A stretch of DNA of 64,000 bases, from positions 227,688,501 through 227,752,500 of the forward strand of contig CM032228.1 of the NCBI GenBank assembly GCA_019009955.1. Reading direction: 5' to 3'. The notes below the pieces were generated by a model. It saw nothing but the letters and a program-made list of their open reading frames with translations. It had not been told where the DNA came from and made no database searches. Within the stretch, counting starts at the first letter, position 1. The number at the start of each line of letters is the position of its first letter. A program made the position numbers and the translations under genes. This DNA is from Riptortus pedestris. Taxonomy: Eukaryota > Arthropoda > Insecta > Hemiptera > Alydidae. Positions 10,976-22,410 of the stretch are shown here, one piece after another.

Positions 10976-11617
10976 TATTTCCATCATCATTCTCGACTAC
11001 TATAATCCATAACCCCAATCTGCCAGCCTATAAGCCCTGTATGTTGACAATGGGGCAGTAGTGCTAGGCGATGGGTTCCCATGGAGTATCCACAGTTTCC
11101 CCTAACATCCCATGAATTAAACATCCCCATTGTCTTAGCTACACCATTCCCTTATCGCCTACACATTGCCTCTCGCTCTCCCCGACATACTCTCACCGAC
11201 ACCTTCCGACCAGCAAATATTCCACTTTTTATTCCGCTTCCCGTGGTTATTTTCCCCCGTAGAGGAAGTTCGGTTCTATGTTGAGCGAATGTAATTGGGT
11301 CTTTCGGGGCAGAGGATTTCTAAGGACTCCCATCCGGGGAAATATACATAATCAGCGAATCTTTTATGTAATTACCACTTACAATACTTCAATATTCATA
11401 ATGAAAAAAGACAGTCGTAACAACGATAGCCTGGTTTACTCAGAGGTAGATTTGCTTTATTCTGTAGGATGGCTCTGTTTTCGAAAGCTGAAGGTTTCAC
11501 ACTACTGCTGTCCAAGAAAAAAAGGATTGCTTCCAGATCATGCTCCCGTCAAACTCTTATTGACGGCAGTGTCTGACACAAATGCAGATTATGCAACAAG
11601 GACTGCACTCATGTTAT
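10976..11617. other. low-copy DNA with one unrecognised open frame
   Basis: Less AT-rich than its surroundings (11020-11340). An open frame at 11278-11643, up to 121 codons counting a non-ATG start, has no recognisable motif and its end runs into HEN sequence, so it is unlikely to be a gene. Could be a host regulatory or UTR segment. Confidence 0.35.
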
Positions 11618-11998
11618 ATAAGAACAATGATCAAGTTCGCTAATGGTAGAAATTAGACCAGTTGGAGGGAGGATTTAGAGGTGGAAAATTCAAAAATTTG
11701 AAATATCTCCGTTACTATAAGTCGGATCAAAAAATTGTACATAACTAATCTTATTGAAAATTAAATTACCAATAAATGATGTCATGTATGTTTTTTTTTT
11801 TCATCTTGACTATTAGCCGAGATATTTGCAATTTTATAGCTTTCGGCCTTTAGTAAACCCCCAATCCTACACATATCATAATAACAATAAGCTGTTATAT
11901 TATGAAACACTTTCTTTGAAACCTAAATACCAAATATTGTACTCATTAAACTTTTTATTCATTTTGAGATAAATACAAATGCGTGATGCACGTAGAAA
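11618..11998 (+). mobile_element. HEN-b fragment, decayed
   Basis: GATCAAGTTCGCTAATGG, AATATCTCCGTTACTATAAG and GAGATATTTGCAATTTT match the HEN interior. It continues in the HEN-b module (AAGCTGTTATATTATGAAAC, CCTAAATACCAAATATTG) and stops near CACGTAGAAAAT. The palindrome end and hairpin are absent. Confidence 0.65.
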
Positions 11999-12270
11999 AT
12001 ACGTGATGTACTTTCGTACATACCTACTTTACTTTTATTTATTTTCCATTCACATTACTATATACTATACTATATATTATAAATTGTTGTTTATTAACCC
12101 TTATAATTTAACGTTTGAACACTGATGTTGTTGATACTCTTTTATACACATAAATATATAAAAATATACATATTTTAGAAAACATTTAAAGCAACAATAT
12201 ACCAAATAAAATATTAATTAAAAAATGTAAAAATTCAAAGCACTTAACATATAATCTATATTCAAAAATA

Positions 12271-12490
12271 GGGGCTCAGGTTAGCCATGTCTGTTAAGGC
12301 GTTGGTCTTAATCTCACTTGGAAAATCTAGAGTCATGAGTTCGATGCTCACCAGAACAATAGGAATTGTTTTAGTTATGAACACATTAAATAAAATTTCT
12401 ATTCCCAGCCAGGCTAGAAATGAGTGGTAACCTGTAGATTGCCTGTCTTAATAATGAGCATAAAGTGGACGTTAATAAATAACAAATCGT
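12271..12490 (+). mobile_element. tRNA-derived SINE
   Basis: GGGGCTCAGGTTAGCCATGT starts the tRNA-like head (A-box-like TTAGCCATGTCTGTTAAGGC), then GTCATGAGTTCGATGCTC (B box GTTCGATGC). The body shows CATTAAATAAAAT and CTGGCTAGAAATGAGTGGTA, and the end AAGTGGACGTTAATAAATAA. Target duplication not clear. Confidence 0.8.
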
Positions 12491-15427
12491 ACAACCTAAA
12501 TTACTGTAAAATACATGATATTAAATTATATAATAAACGGAACTAAAGATGAGAGTGGAGCTGCCTAACATTCTTGCTGTTAACATGGGGGGGCCCTATG
12601 ACCAGCTGTACATAGCTGCTAGTTCTTTGATCCCAAACAGATTTTGTTGAAGGCTTAAACCTGAGATATTTGCAATTGTGTCTAAGACTCTAAACTGGAT
12701 TGTAAAAATACCTTACACGCCATATGGATATGTTTTGAGGCTTTCTGAGCAGTAAACCCTGGTTCCTGCAGTTCCTTGAGCTGCAAACCTGAGAATTCTA
12801 TGACAAAGAAGAATCAAGAAAGTTACATCTCTAGAAAATTAAACGGAGAAGAGAAAGCATACGGACATAAATCTCAACTCTATCCAAGAAAATCTTCACA
12901 AAAAGGACTCGAAAAGCTCGACAAAATCGAATTACAGAACTTTATACGACCGTAGAACTCGACGCCATCTTCAGAGAAAACTTTCTTACAGACAGCAGAA
13001 CCAATTAACTCAAGCCTGACAAGAAGCACAAAATTTATGAGACTCTCACAGCGTGAACTACTCATTAGTTAACACTTTTAGGTGCACCCAATGTTTGTAA
13101 TGTGCAGCGGGAAAACGTTTGAGAAATAATAAGAATTAGTACATATTTAAATTTATACCATGGGTCTTATAGGGTCAAAAGTGCTTTAATGGATCTCTTC
13201 TGGTTCCAATATATTTGAAATCGTAGACATCTCCTCTTGGTATCGCAATGCATGTATGTTTCATAGTAAGAAAGTGGAGTTTTGAAGAAACAAAATGAAG
13301 AAATACAAAGTTGAAGAAAGGAGATTAGAGAATTATTGAATAATAAGTTTGTTGTAGATGTAAAGAGAGAGTTATTCCTTTTTTAGATGTAAATGGGGCA
13401 ATCATCCGCGTTTTGATGGTTGAAAAATTGTTATACACGACTATTCAATTTCAGCAACTATGACTTCCCAACTAACTACCTTCGACTAATTCAGTTGTTG
13501 TGATGCTCAAATTTAGTTCTTGTCAATATGCATTAACAGGTAACGTGTTGAACAGGTAGCTAAAGGCTGAGAGAAAAGAAATGTCAGGCAAAAAAAATAT
13601 GTTGCAAATCCTATTTACATATTTTTATTGGATGTAGTAAATAAAATAAAAACATTTAAGTAGAATTTACATATTTTTTGGCCTGGTTAATGGATTCCAC
13701 AGCCTGCCTGCAGTAAGAATGCTTAAATGTATTCAGTAACGGTCAATACCATTAAGTAATGAGCAATATTGAATTTATTTATAATGGATTGAATAATTAA
13801 CTACATCTATATGTGTGTATGTATATATACAGAACCTATGTAAGGAGAGTATTTTTAATGTGTATATACTATGCAGTATCCGGATGAACATGCATTTGAA
13901 CTATCACTAATGGTTTATGGTTTCAAAATTCAAATATCAAGGCTAAGATTTTAGATTTTGTTTATAATAGCTTACAGGATTATTCCCAAACAATTGGAGG
14001 TTCACCCTATATAATTGTGTTAATCTATATTAGTTGTTTTATGACATAATTATTGATTATATGTAATTAATAACAAGTTTTTGAATTAAAAAAAAACTTT
14101 CTTGGCGTAATTTAATAAAAATAAAATGATTTAAAGCAACTATAAAAAAAAGGAAAAAAATAATAAATGCAGAAAAAAAAACATTCGCAGAACTTCTTTT
14201 TTTAAAATAAATAATAATAAAAAAGGATGTCACATGTACCTAAAATGAATAAGGAAAACATAACTCACAGAAAAAATATGGAACATAATAATGATGTTTA
14301 TATTACAAAGCTTATATATATATATATATATGATTATATATAATGATGACCTTAATTTAACCACACTGGCAATATAATGAAGATTGAAGTGGTATTTTAA
14401 GTAAATTATTTCAAGTTAATTAAAAACTACTGGAGTAAGCTTCGATCATAACTTATTCACAAAATTCTATCATTATTTGAACTCTTTAGAAATATTTAAA
14501 AATACAGTTGGTATATTCAGCTCGTTAACTCTTTATGTACTATTCTCATTATTAATGTTACATCAATATTAGTTATCCTCCCCTGGTCATAAAATGCTGG
14601 TAAATGTTGATTTAAAATGTTATAATGGTTGAGTATTAGGTTTTCCGTTTTTCAGCCTGTTTCATTAGTGATTACAAATCGCCAAAGCTTTGCAAAGCAA
14701 CCAATACCTGCACAAATAGTAGAGTTTGTCAAGTTAATTCAGTATTATTCTACATACTTGGTCAAGGTCTGTTTCGATCTATCTTGACTGATTTATGCCG
14801 AAGTTAAGACTAATAAGAACCACTTTTTTTCACCATGAGCAATTATTTCCATAACGGTTATATCTAGGTCACTACGAGAGGACATCTACATATTTCTTTA
14901 TTATTAATCATAATCTGGGTGCTAGTCTTTTTTAAAGTATTTTTTACTTATTTTATTTTGTCTTCTTATTTATTATGCCAACGTATGATTATTATATAAG
15001 AACACGGCATATGGACAAACTTCCAAAATTGGAAGAAAAGGAAGTAATGTGCTTGCCAATAATTTCGATTTTCAGAATTTAACAGAATTAACCGTTTTTA
15101 CCCTCCCAGATTCGATGTTGACTTCCGATGTATATAAAGAAGTAACCTTAGAATGCTAAATGTTTATATAAAGGGCTATTGGAACATTTAGTAGTGCACG
15201 TCCTTTTTGACCGAAGTCAATGGGGAAGAAAAAAGGAGGGTTAAAATAAAAACTCACAAATGTCTCAGTACCTTTTAGAGATAAAGAAGATATGATGTTG
15301 AGATGACCTTGTTTGTCGCAGAAAGGTTCACAAATATACTGTTTAACATACCCCAAATTATTTCCGCAACCACAAATGCACTTACTAACCCAATCCAACC
15401 TATATTATTTATTTTAGTGAAGTTTCT
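12491..15427. other. AT-rich, apparently low-copy DNA; no gene seen
   Basis: Longest stretch here free of the window's repeat families. It contains a short (TA)n (about 14311-14332), oligo-A/T runs and open frames below 80 codons with no domain (12880-13065 and 15156-15398, minus). Could be intergenic or intron sequence. Confidence 0.45.
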
Positions 15428-16105
15428 GTTATCGTTTGCTTTGGCCGATCAAAACTAAAGGTTTTCCCCCGTTCCCGCCATAATGTAATTCATGACTTTC
15501 GTTGTCAGTAACTCAAATTGAGCATGAAACTCCGGTGATACACGAGTGTGTATGAGAGAGATGTAGACTTTTTGTAAAAACCACCTATATTTTATCAAAA
15601 TCACAATTATTTTAAATTCATTGATATCACATCTAAAATACATATTCAATTTTTTCTATCAATTTACTTATTTTGTTATATTTTCTTTAATATTTTTTAT
15701 TTGATTTCCCTATTATCTAACGTGACTCTTATGTTTCGTTTTTCAATTCTCATGTTTCAGGTTTTGCTGTTAGTTTTGGATTCTATCTTTTGTTTGTTCC
15801 TTTATCGATTTCTGTTTTGTATTCCTTTTCTGTTTTTTGTTTTCCACTTTTGTCTTTGAGTTCCATTTATGTTTTTCGTTTCACTTCTGTTTTCTGATCT
15901 ATTTCTGTTTTTGTTTTCCATTTCTCTCATTGTGTTCTATTTCTCTTTTTTTTGTGTGTGTTCAATTTCTGTTTTTTTTGTATGTTTTACATTTCTGGTT
16001 TGTATTTTATTTCCGTTTTTAAGTTATGTTTTAGGGTTTTGTTTTCATTTAAATTTTTTTCTGAGTAACATCGCCACAGCTGCGAAACTCCAATAAATAA
16101 ATATT
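15428..16105 (+). repeat. INVC repeat, copy 1
   Basis: Begins ATCGTTTGCTTTGGCCGATC, then TTCCCGCCATAATGTAATTC, a 450-bp pyrimidine-rich simple-sequence middle built from variants of TTCTGTTTTTGTTTTCCA, and ends ACATCGCCACAGCTGCGAAA then CAATAAATAAATA. A second, inverted copy lies at 17312-18163. The AATAAATA end looks like a retroposon tail, but no promoter boxes were identified. Confidence 0.75.
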
Positions 16106-16795
16106 CATTCATGTATAATGATATATAATCAGTTAATAAATGTTCATTGAGTCTGGAAAAATTACCGACCAGAGCCTGACACTCAAAAATAAAAGCACAG
16201 CTTAAATTGCTTTATGGTAACTTGTAACATACGTTTCGTGCCCAAAGAACATTTTCAGGTCACCGACTAATAAAGTTATATTTGCTCAAAAGCAGACTTG
16301 CAGATATTGTACTATTGTTGCTACCACTAATAAATTGTCTGTTATATTGTATTGTATAGGAGCCAATACTATCCGATAGAGAGCTGCTCATTATATCTAG
16401 TTAGTCCACCTCAACTCCTCCGCTTAATTGGCTGAGGCCCGCGTCAAGCACATCCTGACATTCTATGCTACGATACACCCACCCAACTCTCCAACAGCCC
16501 GCCCAACTCATATAAATCTTCATTTAGTGTTCATTAAAACAAAATTCCATTCTTAATTCAGAAACCTCTTAGATCTTTGCCTGCTCCACCTTTCTTATTC
16601 GTTAGCGATAACTTTCCAGTTCACAAATTAGGGCCCTGTACAATCCTTCTGTATTATTCTTTTATTTAGCCTCTTGTCTTCTTTTTCCAGTGTGCCAAGT
16701 AACTATCCCATTACGTTGTTTTAGAATCTTCCTTTTAAATATTAATTTCAGTTAAATATTAGCTAAAGATTTAGCTACAGAGAAATCAAATTCTA
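16106..16795. other. spacer between INVC and HEN, nothing recognised
   Basis: Low-copy DNA. No open frame of note. Confidence 0.4.
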
Positions 16796-16845
16796 CAAAT
16801 CCCTATCGATCTTACCCAGAAAATGAAGAAAATGAATTTTGTTCA

Positions 16846-16896
<51 letters not shown>

Positions 16897-17311
16897 TTAT
16901 ACTAGTTATAAAAGATACCCGGCTTCATGCCAGGGCTGCGTAAACTAAGCAGATTTCCCTCGTATTTGTTTGGCAAGGCTTTACTTTACATACTATTTGA
17001 CAAGACCCTTCTGAATATTAAGTGTTAATACAAACGGTCGTTTCTGTGGATTTGTTAATAATATATATATATAAATATTTTTTTATGTGTGTGTGTATGT
17101 GTGTGTGTGTGTGTGTCTGTTGCCGATCTGGCAGTCGCAATTATTGTTTACCGTTTCCAAACTCGATATTTAGTCGTTTTATGTTGAAAGAAAGATCACG
17201 TCCGTGAACTTATGAAATCGGACACAAGGTGAAGGGGGTGGGAGTTACAGGAAAATTTTGTAAATCCAAAATATGTCCGTTATTATACTTCGGATCGAAA
17301 AGTGTATTTTT
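16796..17311 (+). mobile_element. HEN repeat with scrambled TA region, hairpin end missing
   Basis: CTATCGATCTTACCCAGAAA and GAAGAAAATGAATTTTGTTC are the palindrome-side interior. A (TA)n run follows (16852-16895), then an inserted TAB-like piece (16898-17062), a (TG)n run (17086-17117), and the HEN interior from GCAGTCGCAATTATTGTTT to GGATCGAAAAGTGTA. INVC copy 2 begins where the element breaks off. Confidence 0.7.
16898..17062 (+). mobile_element. TAB fragment carrying a HEN terminus
   Basis: Starts ACTAGTTATAAAAGATACCC and GGCTTCATGCC (TAB start), then AGGGCTGCGTAAACTAAGCA and GATTTCCCTCGT, which is the HEN hairpin end. It returns to TAB with TTTGGCAAGGCTTTACTTTAC and TTTCTGTGGATTTGTTAATAA. 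About 32 bases of HEN replace the normal CGCCCGGGAATTC..GGTGATGG segment. Confidence 0.7.
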
Positions 17312-18163
17312 TATTTATTTATTTGGAGCTTCGCAGCTGTGGCGATGTTGCTCGGGAAAAAAACTGTATAAAATAAAAAAATAAAAAAACGAAACGAAAC
17401 AAAATTAATTTAAACGAACATAAACAGAAATGTAACATGAAAAATAGACAGAAATGGAACACAAAAACAGGAATGTAACAGAAAACAGAAACAGACAAAC
17501 AGAACTGAAACGAAAAACAGGACTGGATTGGATCACAATACCAAATGGAAAAACAAAACACAGAAATGGAAATGAAAAAAAAAATGGAAAACAAAAACCA
17601 GAAATGGGACACAAAAACAAAATAGAAAAACAAAAACAAAATAGAAAAACAAAAATAGAAATGGAACACAAAAACAAAATACAGAAATGGAACACAAAAC
17701 CAAAATGGGAAACAAAAACAGAAATGGAACACAAAAACAGAAATGGGAAACAAAAACAGAAATGGAACACAAAAACAGAAATGGAAAAACAAAACAGAAA
17801 TGGAACGTAAAACAGAAATAGAAAACAAAAATGGAACTCAAATAATAGAAATTGAACAATAAATTGAAATCGAACAATAAATAGAAATCCAACACAACAA
17901 ATTGACAAACATAATATAGAATCCAAAACAAAAAATATTAAACAAGATATAATAAAATATATAAATTGTTGAATAAAATGGAATATGTATCTAAAATGAA
18001 TTTAAAATAATTGAGATTTAGAAGAAAAAAAAAAAACAAAAAAAACTCGTGTATCAGCGGAGTTGCATACTCAATGTGAGTTACTGACAACGAAAGTCAT
18101 GAATTGCATTATGGCGGGAAGGGGAGAAAACCTTCAGTTTTGCTAGACCAAAAGCAACGATAA
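17312..18163 (-). repeat. INVC repeat, copy 2
   Basis: Reverse complement of copy 1. It starts TTTATTTATTTGGAGCTTCG and CAGCTGTGGCGATGTTGCTC, has a 540-bp run of GAAATGGAACACAAAAACA variants (about 17440-17880), then CTCGTGTATCAGCGGAGTTG and CATTATGGCGGGAAGG, ending CAAAAGCAACGATAAA. The simple-sequence core is longer than in copy 1. Long open frames in it are artefacts of the repeat. Confidence 0.75.
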
Positions 18164-18216
18164 AATATTTACCTTACATATATTCAAAGAGTTTATAAAG
18201 AGCTCAGCAAACATAC

Positions 18217-18285
18217 AAGCACATACATACACACACACACACGCACACACACAAGCTCGCACACGCACACAAAACATACACACAA
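18217..18285. repeat. (CA)n-rich microsatellite, imperfect
   Basis: ACATACACACACACACACGC and neighbouring CA/GC variants over about 70 bases. Confidence 0.8.
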
Positions 18286-18329
18286 AGACTAGAATCGCAG
18301 CATACATTTATTAGAAAATTCAGCCCTCT

Positions 18330-18651
18330 CTTATAAATGCAAGTATTAATTGTGAGTATTGTAAATTTTAACATTTTTGTGTATATGTCAATGTCTTTAA
18401 GATGTTGTAGTATAGTGGGTATGTATGGGCTACCTTCAGTGAGTAAGTCATGTAGGTCGTGGGGTATCTGTAAATGATCTCGTCTCTTGCAGTCTGTCAG
18501 TATGTGTTTTATTGTAACGAGTCAAATTGCATACATGGCATTTGGGCTGCTCTCTTTTTTTCAAGAAAAGCTATGAGTAAGGAGAGTTATGGCGTCTATG
18601 CGGAGCCTTGTTAAAATCACTTCTTCCCTCCGTGTATAAGTGAAATTTTTA
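18330..18651 (-). pseudogene. LINE ORF2 C-terminal fragment, third copy
   Basis: Minus-strand reading from about 18640: REEVILTRLRI (same motif as 5060-5000), then IKHILTDCKRRDHLQIPHDL and HDLLTEGSPYIPTILQHL. The TIKHILTDC segment is the HC pair of the CCHC-like zinc knuckle that closes many LINE ORF2 proteins. Frames shift several times. 5'-truncated by neighbouring repeats. The best evidence that all three minus-strand copies are one I/Jockey-like family. Confidence 0.75.
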
Positions 18652-18695
18652 CTCGAAAAAAATCAATGTTACAGACAGACGTTAATTTTATTGTC
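18652..18695 (+). mobile_element. TAB 3'-end fragment
   Basis: CTCGAAAAAAATCAATGTTA and CAGACAGACGTTAATTTTAT match the last 45 bases of TAB. It abuts HEN interior directly, as at complete TAB/HEN boundaries elsewhere. Confidence 0.6.
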
Positions 18696-19262
18696 TGTTT
18701 GTTGCCATTTTTGTTCCATCTAGTAGTACGTATAGATTTTATACAGAATGTACTAAGTCGTCTATTGTTAGTTCCAATTTGAGTCTACGTCATGTTTCTG
18801 AGACGTCGGATTTTGCTTGTTATCAAGTGTATTACTTCGAACCAATCTCATTGCCGATTGTATTTACTATAAATATAAAAAATAAACATATATTCTTTAG
18901 CTTGAATACTAACCGATATATTTGCATTTTTCAGTTTTCCGCCTTCAGCAAACCCCGAATTCTACTTGTATTACGTAAACAATACTCTGTTGTACAATAA
19001 ACCAATATTGTTTCGAGAGACGTCTATGTACGAGATACTTGCAGATATGTTCTCGTGACCCCCATCCCAGTTAGAAGACCTTTTTGTTTACATTTCAGTC
19101 GCTTCCCCATTATTACCATTTGTTTTCATTAATTTATTTATTCATTTATTTGTGTTCACTTAATATCACGGTGGTGTTTTGTTCCTAGTATGGGGATACA
19201 ACTAATGTTAAACTTCACGAGGGAAATCTGCTTAGTTTACGCAGCCCCTGCATGACGGAATT
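18696..19262 (+). mobile_element. HEN repeat, long form, hairpin half
   Basis: Starts at the TGTCTGTTTGTTGCC block, has GATATATTTGCATTTTTCAG, AACAATACTCTGTTGTACAA and the long-form tail, and ends AAATCTGCTTAGTTTACGCA then GCCCCTGCATGACGGAA. The block between 18720 and 18840 has deletions. Confidence 0.75.
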
Positions 19263-19387
19263 GTTACACATTGGAGCAGGCGTCCAGTAAAATGTAATTA
19301 TTACCTTCCAGTCAGTTTGGGATGTATTAATGTTTTATGTGTAAATAAGAACGGAAATTATATTGACTATGAATAGATAGAAGTTTA

Positions 19388-20090
19388 AAAATGTCCGTCA
19401 CGCAGGGGCTGCGTAAACTAAGAAGATTTCCCACGTAAAGTTATACAATAGAGAATTGTCCATACGAGTGCCTAAGAGTTTCGGAAACGGCCGAACTAGC
19501 TTTTGGCGGGAATCTTGCTTACGTCCGCTAACCTCCCTCATTTGATAAAAACAATTAATGGAATACATCTGAATATAACATATTAATTTTATTGAAAACA
19601 ATTTACTGAAACTAGTGCTGGAATTAGTAATGAACCAGAATCAGTTTTATCTCAATCACTAAAATTTTAGTAATCCAAAAACAAAGTAAGGGGGGGGGTC
19701 AACAGAACGTATTTGCATATATCTCACAAAGCAAAAGTTCAATGAAAATAATATTTGGTATTTAGGCTTCAATTAATATGTTTTATTATATAACAGGGCA
19801 TTGTTTATGTTACAATAGTAGAAGTTGGGGATAACTGAAGGCTGAAAAATACAAGATAGAGAATAAATGAATATAACAATATGTATAGTACATTTAATAT
19901 GCAATAAGATTGATTCTGTACACTTTTTCAAAATCCCCCCGTCCCACTGGTCTGATTTTAGCCGTTATCGAACTTGATCTTTCTTTTCACATAAAACATA
20001 TATATATAATTTTGAACGGACCTAATTTTCAATTCGGAAATTTTTCAAAACTCGCGTCATGAGTACGACCTTAAGGGAAATCTGCTAAAA
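19388..20090 (-). mobile_element. HEN repeat, TA run almost lost
   Basis: Starts AAAATGTCCGTCACGCAGGG and ends CTTAAGGGAAATCTGCTAAAA. It has a long-form module (19640-19850), and at 20000-20009 the TA run has only a few units. The interior next to the palindrome is shortened (GAAATTTTTCAAAACTCGCG). Confidence 0.8.
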
Positions 20091-20415
20091 GTATACACGT
20101 GGCCTTCCTTGCCATGGTTTAGTGTATCGGTCCGCTTTGTAGGGAGAGCTGTAGTAAGTGCGGTATTGGTAATGTAGTGCAAACAGTGGCTAATCCAAGG
20201 TGATTAGAGGAGTTAGGGCCAGGCCCCTGATTGGAGAATCTAATCAGCCAATCAGCTTCTTATGCTCCCCACACTCACTGTTCACAGCCTTACTCTCCAA
20301 TCAGCCAGCTACTAATCATCTAAATTCCCACTCAGGGAATGGTCGCTGACGTCATAAATATTCAGTCAGAGTGGAGGGGGGTGAACTAAGCAGTGTAGTC
20401 AATGCTTCAAAAACC
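20091..20415. promoter_or_regulatory. CCAAT/CRE-rich segment, promoter-like
   Basis: Low-copy and less AT-rich. It contains ATTGG (20230-20234), CCAAT (20248-20252), CCAAT (20297-20301), a perfect CRE palindrome TGACGTCA (20347-20354) overlapping ATAAATA (20354-20360), and TCAGTC. CTGATTGGAG (20228) and CTCCAATCAG (20295) are a perfect 10-base inverted repeat. Known promoter elements occur by chance too, and no downstream transcript can be shown, so the promoter call is inference. Confidence 0.35.
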
Positions 20416-20422
20416 TGAAGAT

Positions 20423-20636
20423 AACGCAGGGGCTGCGTTAACTAAGCAGATTTCCAACGTGAGTCACCTCATAATTTGCATTTTCCTCAAAACGTTAAAG
20501 ATCAATGACAATTATTTTGGTATTTAGGCTTCAAATAAAGTGCTTCATAATATTACAGCTTATTGTTAATATGACAGCAGTGGGGGTTAACTGAAAAATG
20601 ATAATATCTCCGTTAATAATCAACACAGTGATAATA
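20423..20636 (-). mobile_element. HEN-b fragment, hairpin side
   Basis: AACGCAGGGGCTGCGTTAAC then AAGCAGATTTCCAACGTGAG, followed by the HEN-b module (TTTAGGCTTCAAATAAAGTG, ACAGCTTATTGTTAATATGA). It stops in the interior where a second HEN hairpin end begins. Confidence 0.75.
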
Positions 20637-21048
20637 AAAGTCCGTCACGCAGGGGCTGTGTAAACTAAGCAGATTTCCCACGTGAGGTTATACAATAGAG
20701 AAATGTCCATACGAGAGCCGAACAGTTGCGGCAAAGGGCCGAACTAGCTTTTGGCGGGAAACAGTCATCTGTTATCGGCCCAAATTTAATAAAAATGCAA
20801 ATATCTATCTAAATATGTACATAACAATATTTATAGTAAATTTAATTTTCAATAAGATTGGTTCTATACAATTTTTTGATCCGACGTATAGTAACGGAGA
20901 TATTTCCAATTTTCGAAAATCCCCCTTCTAACCCCCCCCCCCCTGCCACTGGTCCGATTGCAGCCATTAACGAACTTCGTCTGTTTTTTACATAAAACGA
21001 TTAAATATCGCGTTTGGTATCGATCAAACAAAAATTCCGACCGCTAAG
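20637..21048 (-). mobile_element. HEN-a repeat, hairpin half
   Basis: AAAAGTCCGTCACGCAGGGG through GAAATGTCCATACGAGAGCC, GCAAATATC and the C-rich block to AAAAATTCCGACCGCTAAGC. TAB sequence takes over where the TA run would be. Confidence 0.8.
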
Positions 21049-21224
21049 CGAGTTTCATAAAATTCGGTTCAGCCGTTTATCCCTGAAAAGGTAACAAACA
21101 AACAAATAAACAAACAAACAGACACCAAAGAAACAAAATGCAGTTATGGTGTCTATGACATGTGAAACGAAAAGTTATCGTGAAATTTCGCGAAAAAAAA
21201 AAATGAACAGAACGAGGTTACAAT

Positions 21225-21274
<50 letters not shown>

Positions 21275-21288
21275 TCGATATTATATAT
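21049..21288 (+). mobile_element. TAB 3' end plus (TA)n
   Basis: GAGTTTCATAAAATTCGGTT, an (AAAC)n run (21096-21120), AACAAAATGCAGTTATGGTG and AGAACGAGGTTACAATTA, followed by (TA)n to 21288. The next TAB copy begins right after, in the same orientation. Confidence 0.8.
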
Positions 21289-22405
21289 ACTAGCTCAGAT
21301 ACCCGGCTTCGCCCGGGAATTCATGTGAGGCTGAATGGTGATGGTACTTTTTAGCAGGCTTTACATGGCACAATATTTGGACATGTACCCGTCCCAGTGG
21401 TTAGGGTTGATACCCGTCGTTGCCTTGGATTTGCTAATAATAGAATTATTTGTTCGATAAGGCTTCACTGTCTTCGATATTTTTATGTTTCCCGTCTCTT
21501 ATACATGTAAATAAGGTGAATTTTTATTTCAGGCCTTCCTTATAACCCCCCTCTCGTTCGAACCTAAAAATCTTAATATAACTTATAATCATGGAAGAAT
21601 TAATGCTAATTGACATACGAGGCTTTGTTTTAAGTATCGTTAGTGCCCAATATAAATTGTTGTCTCCCGCTAAAGTTTTAACATAAAGCTCATTTATACT
21701 TAGGTATACGACAAAATTGTATATAACAAAAGTTACTTCAAATAACAAAATAAACAACTTTTGTCATGTTTATATTTGCGGAAAAACCAATAGGAAACGA
21801 AATATCACTATTTTTAATTTCAGGCCTCCCATATAACCCCCACTCCTGCCCGTCCCTAGAAATGTTGGTATGGCTTATTACACTGAAGGCGTTAGTTCTA
21901 ATGCACATACCGAGTTTTATTTAGTTCGGTTGAGTATTTTTTGGCAAATAATATTGTTGACTCCCGCTATCATTTTTAGCGTATAACGCATTTAAACTTC
22001 GGTATACGACAAAAGTGACGCTATAACAAAAAGTTACTCTAAATAACAAAATAAACAACTTTTGGTTATGTGCATATTGCCGAAAAACCAATAGAAAACG
22101 AAATATCGCTTATTTTTAATTTCAGGCTTCCCTTATAACCCCCACTCCTGTTCGCCTCAGAGAAAATTAAATAGCCTAAAGTCTAAGTTGGGTTTAGTAG
22201 TAATATACATACCAATTTCATAAAATTCGGTTTCAGCCGTTTATGCGTGAAAAGGTAACAAACAAAACAAACAAACAAACATACACAAAGAAACAAAATG
22301 CAGATATGGTGTCTATGACATTTGAAAACGAAAAGTTATCGTGAAATTTCGCGAAAAAAATCAATGTACAGACAGAGGTTACAATTTTATATATATATAT
22401 AGATA
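21289..22405 (+). mobile_element. TAB repeat, near-complete
   Basis: Starts ACTAGCTCAGATACCCGGCT, the folded start with CCCGG and CCGGG. Three internal units each contain CCCTTATAACCCCC or CCCATATAACCCCC (about 21536, 21829, 22130), followed by the CGGTTTCAGCCGTTTATGCG block, (AAAC)n (22256-22280) and CAGAGGTTACAATTTTATAT. No coding capacity. Follows another TAB 3' end head to tail. Confidence 0.85.
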
Positions 22406-22410
22406 TAGAT

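Noticed and set aside
11278..11643. 121-codon plus-strand frame
   Set aside because: The last part lies in HEN-b sequence and the first lacks any recognisable feature, so likely chance.
15837..16096. Phe-rich 61- and 75-codon frames
   Set aside because: Same simple-sequence core in the inverted INVC copy.
17319..17931. Overlapping 118-173-codon open frames, one set Phe/Cys-rich (membrane-like), one Lys/Asn/Thr-rich
   Set aside because: All frames on both strands stay open because a short unit (GAAATGGAACACAAAAACA variants) without stops is repeated; peptide periodicity follows the DNA unit.
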